A stretch of DNA of 64,000 nt, from NCBI GenBank assembly GCA_017640725.1, contig JAEPQB010000002.1:682001-746000 (forward strand), given 5' to 3'. Position 1 is the first letter of the stretch; every line of letters starts with the position of its first letter. This document shows, piece by piece, positions 1 through 8,195 of this stretch. The DNA is from Kordiimonadaceae bacterium (GTDB lineage Bacteria > Pseudomonadota > Alphaproteobacteria > Sphingomonadales > Kordiimonadaceae). The notes under the pieces were generated by a model that saw nothing but the letters and a program-made list of their open reading frames with translations, was not told the origin of the DNA and ran no database searches. Made by a program: the position numbers and the translations under genes.

Positions 1-1674
1 ATCAATACTGTAGGTCAGTGTTTCACTCGGCTCCCACGATATACCTTCTGTCAAAAATGCGTCGAAGTCGCCTTCCGCACCATCTGTCAGTGCTGCATTA
101 CCGGTGCCTGACGGGGAAAACATGTCGCGGGTCAATTCATCGACCGCAATGTTTTCAATTGTTATTGAGGCATAGGGCAAGCTGATCAGGGTGTTGCCGT
201 CAACGTCAGAGGCATTGAGTAAAATTTCTTCAAAACTTATCGGCCGAACAAAAGCCACCCCTTGCAAATTTGGGTCCGCGTGATCGTAGGCCAGCACGAT
301 TTGAATGAAATCTCCTTCAGTCCTGTCGAAATCGGTTATTGTGACACTGAAAGGGTCTTGTCTTCCTTCGAAACTTGATATGCGGAAAGTATCAGCACCG
401 TCACCCCCTGCTAAGGTCGATGTGCCGTTGGAGACTGTTATCAAGTCAGGCCCTGAACCGGCATCAACGATGGCAGAGTCTGACGTTGAAACAATAATTT
501 GGTCGAAGCCATCACCACCAAGCAATGTATCGTCGCCATTTGACCCGGAAAACAGAATGTCTTGCCCGCCAGCGCCGTCCAGATAGTCACTGCCAAATTC
601 GCCGCTTAGCAGGTTGAAACTGCCATCACCAATGATACGGTCGTCAAAATTGGTTCCAAAAACACGCTCGATCCCGGACACAATGTCGGTCTCACCAGAT
701 TCCAGCACAGCAGTGCCATTCGCAGCATCAAAAACAACACCCGAACCTGCGCCGCGATAGTCGACCGTATCAAAGTCGCCTTCGCCGCCGTCCAGCGTGT
801 CGTCGCCGTTGCCACCGATCAATGTATCTCTGTCACCGCCGCCGCCCAGCAGCAAGTCATCGCCGTCACCACCCGACAGCAAGTCATCCTCCGCTCGGCC
901 AGCAAGGGTGTCATCCCCATTTGTGCCGGTCAGGGTGTCTTTCGCTATTTCAAGGCCATCAAAACTTTCAACTGTAATGCCCCGAACAATGGCAATAAAT
1001 TGCCCGGATTCCGTGAGCGTAATGACGCTGTCACCCGCATATTCCCCCGTGCCCGGCGCAATGGAGAAGGCGGACAAATCCTGTAGAATAAACAAGTTGC
1101 CAATATCGTCGCGACCTACCTCAAAGTCAGTAATGACTGCGGCATCTTCAATGTTATCGACACCCAACTCTACACTGATATAGAAAAGGTCACTTCCAGC
1201 ACCACCTGTCACCGTGTCGCCCGGACCAGCGTTCAGCGTGTCGTCACCAGCACCTGCCATCAGCACATCAGCGCTTTGTTCCGCGTCAGCCTCCAATACA
1301 GGATCACCTGACAGGAAATCGTCACCTGAGCCCGCAATCAGGGTGTCGGACCCCAGCCCACCAAACAAAAAGGCATTGTGTCCATCGACTTCTATGCGGT
1401 CGTTGCCTGAGGAGCCTGTGACTCGAACAGCCTCCACACCAATCAGAGTGTCCGTGCCAAACTGCTCTGACTGAGCCACATTATTATTGATGCTCAAAGT
1501 GTCGGCGCTGCTGAACTCGTATCGGACTGTGTCGAAAATCGAAGGGCCAGCATCCAGCACATCATTGCCAGCTGAGCCAAACAAATTGTCTGATCCCGCA
1601 CCAGCTTCAATGGTGTCAGCACCATCGGTTCCGTTCAAAGAGTCGTCAAAATCAGTGCCTACTATTTGCGGCAT
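1..1674 (-). CDS. RTX-type calcium-binding repeat protein, N-terminal part
   Basis: Probably a large secreted calcium-binding protein. The first 558 residues are visible and the frame runs off the left edge without a stop. It starts at an ATG (1672-1674) with sequence MPQIVGTDFDDSLNG. There is no signal peptide, as expected for type I secretion, whose signal would lie at the unseen C-terminus. Many nonapeptide repeats of the GGxGxDxLx kind occur in clusters, for example GSAGNDVLDAG near residue 35, GGNGDDTLDGG near 295 and GGDGFDQIIV near 390, separated by beta-rich linkers. Cargo function cannot be told from this part. It lies just outside the integrated element on its left, so it is host chromosome. 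No type I secretion genes are in the window. Confidence 0.85.
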   Translation of the reverse strand, partial: MPQIVGTDFDDSLNGTDGADTIEAGAGSDNLFGSAGNDVLDAGPSIFDTVRYEFSSADTLSINNNVAQSEQFGTDTLIGVEAVRVTGSSGNDRIEVDGHNAFLFGGLGSDTLIAGSGDDFLSGDPVLEADAEQSADVLMAGAGDDTLNAGPGDTVTGGAGSDLFYISVELGVDNIEDAAVITDFEVGRDDIGNLFILQDLSAFSIAPGTGEYAGDSVITLTESGQFIAIVRGITVESFDGLEIAKDTLTGTNGDDTLAGRAEDDLLSGGDGDDLLLGGGGDRDTLIGGNGDDTLDGGEGDFDTVDYRGAGSGVVFDAANGTAVLESGETDIVSGIERVFGTNFDDRIIGDGSFNLLSGEFGSDYLDGAGGQDILFSGSNGDDTLLGGDGFDQIIVSTSDSAIVDAGSGPDLITVSNGTSTLAGGDGADTFRISSFEGRQDPFSVTITDFDRTEGDFIQIVLAYDHADPNLQGVAFVRPISFEEILLNASDVDGNTLISLPYASITIENIAVDELTRDMFSPSGTGNAALTDGAEGDFDAFLTEGISWEPSETLTYSID

Positions 1675-1794
1675 AAAATCCCCCAACCATTAGCCATGCG
1701 TCCAGCGACGCCAAGTAAGGACATTAAGCAGGTATGCTGTTGCGTCAACACAAATGGTCCAAAATGAACCTACAAGAAGAAAATGTGATGAGGG

Positions 1795-1845
1795 TTCAAA
1801 TGGTGGTCGGTATTGGGTTCGAACCAACGACCTCTTCGATGTCAA
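1795..1845. repeat. attL: copy of the 3' part of tRNA-Val
   Basis: This 51 bp stretch is identical to 11092-11142. It corresponds to tRNA nucleotides 32-76 plus 6 bp beyond the CCA end, and there is no 5' half here, so it is not a tRNA gene. It marks the left end of the element. In the 337 bp between the RTX start (1674) and the first element gene (2012) I see nothing else that is functional. Confidence 0.93.
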
Positions 1846-2011
1846 AAATCTGCTCCCGTTGAGATTGCTAAACTTTCCGATTTTCCAGCACGAACCCTCG
1901 GTTCAATAAAATCAATCACTTACCGGATTGGAGATTTTGTTTCGCAAATCAGTTTGCGTTTCTCGTGGCACTTGATGAGCGTTTACGAGACAGACAATAC
2001 GCGGGGCAAAT

Positions 2012-2635
2012 ATGTGTGAGCCACGGCATATTCCAGTAACCATTATGGTCCCGGAAGCTGTTGCGGATGAGGTTCGCGCCCACGGCTTAGCCATTGCTGA
2101 AACTGCTTCGCGCGAGGCTGAAGCACGATTGCGACAAATCGAAGCGAATAAGCTTGAGCGACAAGAACTCGTCCAAAAACGAAGTGCAATTTTGAGGCTG
2201 GCACCGCAGGCTTACCGCCGCTATCGGCAGCTATTACGATCTGGCGTATCCAGGTCAATGGCGTTGTCTGCAATTGGTGCAGAGCTAGAACTCCCTGTAA
2301 CATTGACTGTCACACTCATCCGGCTGAGAAAAAAGGCGGTTCACGATTATATTGTTCGACGACGAACGCAGACCATTATCCGGTTGAAACTGCGCAAAAG
2401 AAGCTACCCCTTCATAGCTGGATACTGCGGTGTAACAACACAAACAGTACGCAGAACTCTACGCACATTTGAGCAACAATTCAGCTCTCAAACCACACAG
2501 CTGAATGGCGAGATTATCAGGCTCAGGTTCAAGAAACTAAAGCAGGCAGATATTGCTCAAAAGCTGGGCTGCTCAAAGCAAACCGTAATCCGGGCACAGA
2601 AAGCTGCGCGCTGGTTCGCGAGAGTTAAAACATGA
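2012..2635 (+). CDS. left-end DNA-binding protein with two HTH-like segments
   Basis: A 207-residue protein of unknown role. The N-terminal third (about 15-60) is a charged helix rich in E, A and R that could form a coiled coil. Two helix-turn-helix-like segments follow. The first lies around RSYPFIAGYCGVTTQTVRRT (about 130-150). The second lies around KQADIAQKLGCSKQTVIRAQ (about 178-197) and has the spacing of a resolvase or homeodomain-like HTH. The start at 2012 has a weak GGGG-type ribosome site; an internal ATG at 2045 is an alternative. It is the first gene inside attL and converges with the minus-strand membrane genes. It may act at the element ends or as a regulator (inference). I do not recognise the family. 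Confidence 0.7.
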   Translation: MCEPRHIPVTIMVPEAVADEVRAHGLAIAETASREAEARLRQIEANKLERQELVQKRSAILRLAPQAYRRYRQLLRSGVSRSMALSAIGAELELPVTLTVTLIRLRKKAVHDYIVRRRTQTIIRLKLRKRSYPFIAGYCGVTTQTVRRTLRTFEQQFSSQTTQLNGEIIRLRFKKLKQADIAQKLGCSKQTVIRAQKAARWFARVKT

Positions 2636-2661
2636 TCCGGCTCGCAACACTTCCTAAAAAA

Positions 2662-3408
2662 TCAGCCGTTCTTAACGAACTCCGAAATGGCTTCTCGGAA
2701 GGCTTTGGTTTTTTGCTCGTTACTAATGTCGACTGTTTTACCAGTGATGGTGCATATCAGATTGAAAGCCAAACGGCGCGCTTCCAACCCACAGTCGACC
2801 CACTGATCAACTTCACTTTCTTCCAACCCAAAACCATTTGTGAAGTTTCGCATTTCGTTCCGCAAAGCATAGTTAGTTACAGACACTTCTGCGACAAATT
2901 TAACTGGAAGCTCAGTTACTTTTGCCCCCCATGTTTCCATCAGGTTTGGAGGGGTTGGAATAAGATTTTTCAGGCCTTCTTTTACATTCGCAGAGGCGAC
3001 TTCATCCTTCGCAATGAATTTCCTGGCGACATCCGCAGAGCCAAGAATTCCCGACAAGTCACTCTCAAAAATGAGAAGTTGGGCACAAACAATTCTTTCG
3101 ATCTTCGTTCGGAATTCGCTACGTTCCTCAGCAGCTCGCTCAATCTCTTGTTGGCGATCCTGTTTGCGCCATTTTTCCATGTTGTTTTTGGAGTAGACCG
3201 CAACACACACAGCAACAACCGAGGCCCCCACAGCAGCAAGTGGCCCAACCCAAATAGCCAAAAACTGAGACAGCGTCGGTTGGTCCGCCAGCGGATGCAC
3301 GCAACAGTTCTGCACCGGCGCGAAAAAACTGCCGGCCGTGTAAGCAATAACTGCTACGGCCGTGACCGTAAAAAATGCAACAATTTTGCCTGTGTAGGTA
3401 CTGTTCAT
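2662..3408 (-). CDS. two-TM protein with coiled coil, paralogue 1
   Basis: A 248-residue membrane protein of unknown function. TM1 is about residues 8-29 and TM2 about 48-71; between them is a short loop with C35-C36. A charged, coiled-coil-like stretch (about 75-105) leads into a helical C-terminal domain. It is colinear with its neighbour at 3520-4287: both have a CC pair at exactly residues 35-36 and W53-x-G55-P56 entering TM2, which argues for tandem duplication. The PVYD-type motif of the other copies is degenerate here (PPNLMETWG, about 153-161). An upstream TTG at 3444 is possible, but the ATG at 3408 precedes the first membrane segment directly and is preferred. Confidence 0.72.
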   Translation of the reverse strand: MNSTYTGKIVAFFTVTAVAVIAYTAGSFFAPVQNCCVHPLADQPTLSQFLAIWVGPLAAVGASVVAVCVAVYSKNNMEKWRKQDRQQEIERAAEERSEFRTKIERIVCAQLLIFESDLSGILGSADVARKFIAKDEVASANVKEGLKNLIPTPPNLMETWGAKVTELPVKFVAEVSVTNYALRNEMRNFTNGFGLEESEVDQWVDCGLEARRLAFNLICTITGKTVDISNEQKTKAFREAISEFVKNG

Positions 3409-3519
3409 CTGTTTGCTTTCAATTGCCAAAACTCTCAGTCTCAAAAATCACCGGAGCACCTACTTACCGTGGCACATTGGCCGATTGTCTCAACTCCGGC
3501 TCGCCGCTGCTTTGGAAGC

Positions 3520-4287
3520 TCACATTTCCAGAGCTTTTATGTAGTCCTTGCAACAATCGATATATCTCTCGAGGCAGGTTTTGGCGTGAAGGGTCAACAT
3601 ATTGCTTTGTGGAGAGGCACTACCCTTATTGGCTTCCTCAATGTTTCTTTGGGCCTGCTGGAGCGCATATCGATATTTGGGTTCAAGAGTTGTAATCACT
3701 TCAATTACACTTTTGTTCAGCAACACCACATTCTGGCCCATTTGATCGTAAACTGGGCGATCGGGATTTATACTGTCAATAAGACCCAACAAGTTGGTCA
3801 GACTTTCGTCATTGTCAATTTCATCAACAATGTTTCCCGCTTGCTCGCTAGCTACTTTGAGTTCAGCGATAAGGCCCTTGCGGATAGAACGTCTGAGAAC
3901 ATTTCTGTCGGCAACAGCTTCAGTTTCACGTCGTTTCCACTCAGCCTGTTGTCGAAAATCTGCTTTTTGATCAAGAGTATTTTGGTTTTCGATTTGCAGT
4001 TTAAACCGCCGTTCGGCTTTTTTCTCTCTCAACAATTCAACGCGAACTTGCTGTCGGAATCTTCGATCCGCGGCGAAGTTATTCCACACGGCAATGACTA
4101 TGGCGATGATCCCGGCAACAGGACCCGACCACGCAGCCACGAAATCATTGACAGATGGGGGCAAATAACCCGGTGGCGTGCAACATCTTTCAGGAACATA
4201 GAAATGTTGGCCAGCCGCATAACCTATGACCACAAAGGACATTGCTGCCACTACAATTGCGGCAATCATCTTCGAACTGATTTTCAT
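3520..4287 (-). CDS. two-TM protein with coiled coil, paralogue 2
   Basis: A 255-residue membrane protein of unknown function. TM1 (about 7-27) is followed by a loop with C35-C36 and prolines, TM2 (about 49-69), a long highly charged helix (about 72-130, probable coiled coil), and a C-terminal helical domain with DRPVYDQMGQN (about 176-186). The start is supported by a GGAG ribosome site 7 bases upstream. It lies 111 bp upstream of paralogue 1 in the same orientation. Seen: shared CC and WxGP positions with paralogue 1 and a shared PV[YF]D motif with the protein at 5355-6101. Inferred: the paired cysteines face the periplasm and could form a disulphide or bind a metal. Confidence 0.75.
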   Translation of the reverse strand: MKISSKMIAAIVVAAMSFVVIGYAAGQHFYVPERCCTPPGYLPPSVNDFVAAWSGPVAGIIAIVIAVWNNFAADRRFRQQVRVELLREKKAERRFKLQIENQNTLDQKADFRQQAEWKRRETEAVADRNVLRRSIRKGLIAELKVASEQAGNIVDEIDNDESLTNLLGLIDSINPDRPVYDQMGQNVVLLNKSVIEVITTLEPKYRYALQQAQRNIEEANKGSASPQSNMLTLHAKTCLERYIDCCKDYIKALEM

Positions 4288-4661
4288 CGACTAACTCCAT
4301 CCTTCATATGGCGCCATCAAGAACACCGAGCATGTTCAATCGGAGCCTTCATGTTGATTGAACGTAAAGGAGTTTGCAACTGATGATGGTAATTTTCGGA
4401 TACTCTTGCAATTCTCTTTTTCCTTTCTGGGAGGTGGAAGCCCCAGAAGGGTTTTCGGAGCAGGAGGATAGTGCTCAAGCGCTATCCTCCTCATCTGACT
4501 TTCATCCCTGCTCTGAAAAACACTTTGCTTCCCCAAGCCGCGCGAGCGGCGCGGAGCAACCCATATTTCAAATGCGCTTCTCAAATCGTCAAATCGCGAT
4601 ATCGGCCGCTTTAATGCGCACTCGCAAGCAAGTTGGCTGTCGTCTATCCGGCAAAATTATC
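4288..4661. other. 374 bp structured noncoding region inside the element
   Basis: I see no credible gene here, but there are three inverted repeats. One has 8-base arms, GTTCAATC at 4334-4341 and GATTGAAC at 4356-4363. The second is a strong stem-loop at 4462-4491 (listed separately). The third is a G+C-rich hairpin at 4538-4554 with CCGCGC and GCGCGG arms. None is followed by a T-run in either direction, so they do not read as ordinary terminators. For an element that may replicate by rolling circle, a structured intergenic region is a reasonable place for a single-strand origin (inference). Confidence 0.5.
4462..4491. repeat. 13 bp stem, 4-base loop hairpin
   Basis: The arms are AGGAGGATAGTGC (4462-4474) and GCGCTATCCTCCT (4479-4491) with loop TCAA. 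On the plus strand the single non-Watson-Crick pair is a T-G wobble; on the minus strand it would be a C-A mismatch, so the hairpin is stronger on the plus strand. GAGCAGG (4458-4464) and CCTGCTC (4507-4513) can form an alternative longer pairing. Candidate single-strand origin or RNA structure; function unproven. Confidence 0.6.
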
Positions 4662-5300
4662 TCAATTCGCCAGCAACAGGGGCCCCAAGTTGAAAATCGC
4701 CGCAACCGCCAACAGCAGTGGAAGCATCACATCTTTCATTACGAATTCCAGCAGACGGATAGAAAGCAAACTCTTAGTTTCAGAACTAAAAATCTTGGTT
4801 TGGCCACTTGGACTGTTGAATCTTTTGATAGTTGTCCCATCGAAAAACACGTTTTCTGCGCCTCCAAAATAGCGAAGTTTAAACCAGTTCCTAAATGCCT
4901 CACGCAAACTGTTCATAGAGAGAGAAGCCGGCGGCACAGACTTGAACCTAATTACCTGCTCTGCACTTGCTGCATAGAACAATGCCAAGGGAAACCAAAG
5001 AATGGGAAGTGCTGCACTGGGGTGGATGCTGCATACACTGGATTTCCAGACCTTATAATCGGAAAGCACTCCCACTGTAGCCGCGACCAGATTGTACAAA
5101 ATGAGAACCAAGGAGCCCCAAATAACCGTATAAGGGTCCAGCGAAACTCCAAAAAACTGAAGGTCCGCGAAAGTCGCCTTTGCGTCAATTGTTACCAAGC
5201 ATATGAGTGCACTCACAATCAGTGTGTTTCGTTTATAATTGCGAGAAGAGTCCGATATTATGGGGCCTTTCTCACACAAAGCTATCGCCACATCATTCAT
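4662..5300 (-). CDS. multi-pass membrane protein of unknown function
   Basis: A 212-residue protein with about four hydrophobic segments: about 26-42, 58-80 (VIWGSLVLILYNLVAATVGV), 97-116 and 188-212. Between the third and fourth is a soluble stretch of about 70 residues with many aromatic and basic residues. A GGAGG ribosome site sits 9 bases before the ATG. It does not share the coiled coil or the PV[YF]D motif of its neighbours, so I treat it as a separate family. It lies 54 bp downstream of the protein encoded at 5355-6101 and is probably cotranscribed with it. Role unknown. Confidence 0.7.
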   Translation of the reverse strand: MNDVAIALCEKGPIISDSSRNYKRNTLIVSALICLVTIDAKATFADLQFFGVSLDPYTVIWGSLVLILYNLVAATVGVLSDYKVWKSSVCSIHPSAALPILWFPLALFYAASAEQVIRFKSVPPASLSMNSLREAFRNWFKLRYFGGAENVFFDGTTIKRFNSPSGQTKIFSSETKSLLSIRLLEFVMKDVMLPLLLAVAAIFNLGPLLLAN

Positions 5301-5354
5301 CTTTTGAAACCTCCATGCGGCCCGATTAGTACCGGGCAGTTACAGGCAGAATTT

Positions 5355-6101
5355 TTACCCAGCGTTCATCGCCGATCTCCGAGACTCTTCAAGAGCTTCC
5401 ATGTATGCGATCGATGTTTTTCGCAGCCGATTAGCTCGGTTAGAAATTGCTACACGTCGCTCATAAGAGTGATTGCGATCCTGTACACAAGCCGCAAATT
5501 CGTCTACGGCGTGCTGATAACTAGATTGTTGTCGCGAGATCGCACCAACAACTTGAGGCGGCAAGTCACCTATGGATTGACCCAAATTGTCGAATACCGG
5601 TCTGCAAGGTGTAGTTACGCATTCATCAAACACAATGTACCATTGCGAGCGGGTGAACTTGGTCGCGTCCATTTTGGCAAGTTTTCGGGTGTCGTAGGCC
5701 ACACAGTCGAGTTCCATTATAAGCCCATCACAAAGGGCACTGATACGCTCTTGTTTTTTTGTGGCGTCCCTCGAAAGCTCTTCCAAAGTCTCTTTTTGCC
5801 GCTTGTCCCATTCTTGTTGCTGCCGGCGGTTGGCTTCTCGGTTCAAAGCGACCTGGAGCTTCATCTGCTCTCTAATCCGAAAGTTGCCCAATACAGCGTT
5901 GAGCATGGCAACTGTAACACCGATCGCTGCCGAGTAACCAATCCACATAAGCCGTTGATCGCCTGCCTCCCTGAAAAGGTAAGCGTTGTAGAGGACCGCA
6001 CCAATCAAGAACAAGTAGGAAAGCAATACCAAGAAAGACTGCCAAGTATTATTGCGGACCTTCAAATTTTGCTGTTTTTCGCTTTCGTCTGTGCGTGTCA
6101 T
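5355..6101 (-). CDS. two-TM protein with coiled coil, paralogue 3
   Basis: A 248-residue membrane protein. TM1 (about 20-43) and TM2 (about 51-73) are joined by a very short loop, then a long charged helix follows (about 76-125, rich in Q, R, E and K, probable coiled coil), and then a C-terminal helical domain with CRPVFDNLGQSIGDLPPQVV (about 166-185). The PVFD motif and the following leucine-rich helix match PVYD in paralogue 2 and PIYD in paralogue 4. The track-length frame begins at a TTG (6116), but the ATG at 6101 is the more likely start. It is divergent from the rep gene, with the origin-like hairpin in between. Function unknown. Confidence 0.75.
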   Translation of the reverse strand: MTRTDESEKQQNLKVRNNTWQSFLVLLSYLFLIGAVLYNAYLFREAGDQRLMWIGYSAAIGVTVAMLNAVLGNFRIREQMKLQVALNREANRRQQQEWDKRQKETLEELSRDATKKQERISALCDGLIMELDCVAYDTRKLAKMDATKFTRSQWYIVFDECVTTPCRPVFDNLGQSIGDLPPQVVGAISRQQSSYQHAVDEFAACVQDRNHSYERRVAISNRANRLRKTSIAYMEALEESRRSAMNAG

Positions 6102-6165
6102 GTCAAGCTTATCCAATTCAAAAAAAACAACTATAAACGTATTGAGAACACGTCATACTTGCAAG

Positions 6166-6188
6166 CCCCCCACCCTCTAATAGGGGGG
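6166..6188. other. candidate rolling-circle double-strand origin hairpin
   Basis: CCCCCC (6166-6171), a bulged A, CCC (6173-6175), loop TCTAATA (6176-6182), GGGGGG (6183-6188). The loop with its flanking C gives CTCTAATA. From memory, pT181-family Rep_trans initiators nick in a hairpin loop with CTCT-AATA, so the match is pointed given that a Rep_trans-type gene starts 42 bp downstream. The match to pT181 is knowledge recalled, not searched; that this is the origin is inference. Confidence 0.6.
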
Positions 6189-6229
6189 ATACTGTCTACA
6201 CAGACCCATAAAACGCACGAGGCACGACA

Positions 6230-7426
6230 ATGAGCCGAGTGCGCCCCGATATTCTACATGAACAGTGCAATGACGATTATGGTCTGCTGATTTGCCACAA
6301 CTTCGATTGGTGGCAAGAAGCCCTGAACCTGCTGGTTCCGGCTACTTTGTGGCAAAGCATGCTGCTATCCAAAGAGGAAGCCCGCGAGCTAGACGATAGC
6401 AATAAGGCTTCAGTACCGTTCACATTTGGTGGTGAGAAGTTTGAGTTGCAGGCCTATGGGCTGCGCAGCAAAGAGTTCGTTCTCATCAATGATGATCTGC
6501 GTCTTGAGATTGGTCGCACAGACACGGCAATGGAGTGGACCTTTGGCTGGCGTGCAACAGCTGCCGGCTTGTGGGAGCACGGCGTGCACGCACTCAGGAA
6601 GCGTGTCTATACGATGTGTCATCAAGCAGGCCTGCGGCCGCGATTTGATGGCCAACCGTGGGTTAAGCTCTCGAGAGCGGATTATGCCTTCGATTTTTGG
6701 GCACCCGGTTTCACGCCTGAAATGGAGCCGGGCATTGCAGATCGCTTTGTATTGCCTCCCGGCGTCAAGGGCCACGGCAACTTCTATCTGAAAAGCCCAA
6801 AGAAAGGGCAGCATCGCGCCCAGCTCGAAACCTTCACTATTGGGAAGAAGGGCCGACTGGAAATCCAGATATATGACAAGCTCACGGAAATCCGTGAGGC
6901 TTCCGGTAAAGAATGGATGTTCGAAGTCTGGGCAGACTATGGCTATCAGCCTCCGGGCGACCCGTCCGATATCTGGCGAGTTGAAGTGCGCATGGCCGGG
7001 GACTGGCTCAAGAAGCGTACTAACAAGGACCCTCAGCAGTTCCTAGAGCTGATGTGGGAGCTGATTGCAGAAGGCTTACAAAGCCGCCGTCTGGTGGTTC
7101 CGCAGGAAACAGACTGTAATCGCTCACGCTGGCCTCTTCACTCGCTATGGAGCCTTGCAATAGATGCTGTCGGCAACCCGGCAGAGTTCGTGCCTGTAGG
7201 CCGCAAAATCACGGCTAAGCGATCCGAGGTCGTCAAGCAATTCCAGACCGCCATCGCAGGATATATGCGCACAGCCGCCGTCGTGGAGCATGGCATCACC
7301 TTCTCCGAGGAAGAGCTCACAGAATTAGCCAACAAGGTGGTGACTGAGGCTTTGGCTGACAAAGATCATGGAAGGAAGATTGCCCGCACTCAAGGACGCT
7401 ACGAATTTGTGGATGAAGCCCGATGA
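6230..7426 (+). CDS. Rep_trans/RstA-like replication initiation protein
   Basis: A 398-residue protein that probably nicks the element's origin to start rolling-circle replication. Motifs seen in order fit the Replication initiation factor (Rep_trans, PF02486) family: LSRADYAFD (147-155), RLEIQIYDKLTEI (209-221, with Y215 in the conserved YDK box) and WRVEVRM (249-255). The same order occurs in filamentous-phage RstA proteins and pT181-type Rep. Length is in the family range. The ATG follows a weak AGGC-type site. The gene is divergent from the membrane-gene cluster, and the candidate origin hairpin lies at 6166-6188. The catalytic tyrosine cannot be fixed without alignment. Family call good, exact subfamily uncertain. 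Confidence 0.8.
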   Translation: MSRVRPDILHEQCNDDYGLLICHNFDWWQEALNLLVPATLWQSMLLSKEEARELDDSNKASVPFTFGGEKFELQAYGLRSKEFVLINDDLRLEIGRTDTAMEWTFGWRATAAGLWEHGVHALRKRVYTMCHQAGLRPRFDGQPWVKLSRADYAFDFWAPGFTPEMEPGIADRFVLPPGVKGHGNFYLKSPKKGQHRAQLETFTIGKKGRLEIQIYDKLTEIREASGKEWMFEVWADYGYQPPGDPSDIWRVEVRMAGDWLKKRTNKDPQQFLELMWELIAEGLQSRRLVVPQETDCNRSRWPLHSLWSLAIDAVGNPAEFVPVGRKITAKRSEVVKQFQTAIAGYMRTAAVVEHGITFSEEELTELANKVVTEALADKDHGRKIARTQGRYEFVDEAR

Positions 7427-7461
7427 ATTTTCTTCAACAGCCGCTTTCGGCAAAGAGGTTT

Positions 7462-8076
7462 TCAATTGAAACCGTTAAGAAAGCCCGACGGATTACCCAA
7501 ATCAAATCCGTCTGGGATACCTGCAGCAGCTCGCTCCTCTGGCCCCATATCAGTGCCGAGGGCTTCTTGGTAACTGATCATGGAAAGACCATACAAAACC
7601 AACAAATTTGCTCTGCAGGTGGCGAGCCGTTCATCCGAAGTGGTGACAAAGGGGCTATTAGGTCCGGGGGCATTCACCCGCCTCAGCAACTCAACGCGGG
7701 AGACGAGGGCGGGCCCCCATTCGGACTGCAATATGTGGTCGCGATAGCCATCATAAATAGGAAAATAGTATCGCGGGCGCACGACAACTTTACTTGTTTT
7801 GGCACAGAAGACGTTTGTCTCTGTTATCAAGTTATTTACCTCAGAATGGAAAGCTATGGCGACCGCCTTCCGCATATTCTCTTGCTGACTAGCAGCGGCG
7901 TAATCTGCATAAAATGCAGCGATCGCTACGCTGAAAAACGCAATAACGGCAGCAAAAAAGGTTTGGTGGTCTCTAAACCATTTTTTGCTTTTGCCCTTGG
8001 CAACAAGAATACAGGCGAACAGCAAAGCGATTGCGAACACTGCAACTACGTAATTTGCAAAAAGCACAGCAAACAC
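7462..8076 (-). CDS. two-TM protein, paralogue 4 (short)
   Basis: A 204-residue protein with TM1 about 4-26 and TM2 about 38-62, then a shorter helical region and the motif RYYFPIYDGYRDHI (about 102-115), which aligns with PVYD and PVFD in paralogues 2 and 3. The long coiled coil is missing. The C-terminus is Gly/Pro-rich. The start is GTG at 8076; the AAGAG upstream is very close to it, and no better in-frame start exists before the upstream stop, so the start is uncertain. It is separated from the other membrane genes by rep and converges with it. Function unknown. Confidence 0.68.
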   Translation of the reverse strand: MFAVLFANYVVAVFAIALLFACILVAKGKSKKWFRDHQTFFAAVIAFFSVAIAAFYADYAAASQQENMRKAVAIAFHSEVNNLITETNVFCAKTSKVVVRPRYYFPIYDGYRDHILQSEWGPALVSRVELLRRVNAPGPNSPFVTTSDERLATCRANLLVLYGLSMISYQEALGTDMGPEERAAAGIPDGFDLGNPSGFLNGFN

Positions 8077-8195
8077 CTCTTTTTGAGTGATCTGGATTCA
8101 AGGCAACAATGCTCTTTTGAATTGTTTTTTTCAACTGCTGATGCAGTCGGATTGGTGGAAAATTATTCATCGCCACTATCCAGCTTTTCCGATTT

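Noticed and set aside
1795-1845. Second tRNA-Val gene
   Set aside because: Only the 3' part (nucleotides 32-76) is present; the 5' half is absent, so it is an attachment-site copy.
2632-4383. 583-codon plus-strand ORF antisense to paralogues 1 and 2
   Set aside because: It lies opposite two genes with ribosome sites, membrane helices and paralogy; its product is Cys/His/Phe-rich without domain features.
4374-6233. 619-codon plus-strand ORF antisense to two membrane genes
   Set aside because: It starts at TTG without a ribosome site, spans the hairpin region and the candidate origin, and has no domain features.
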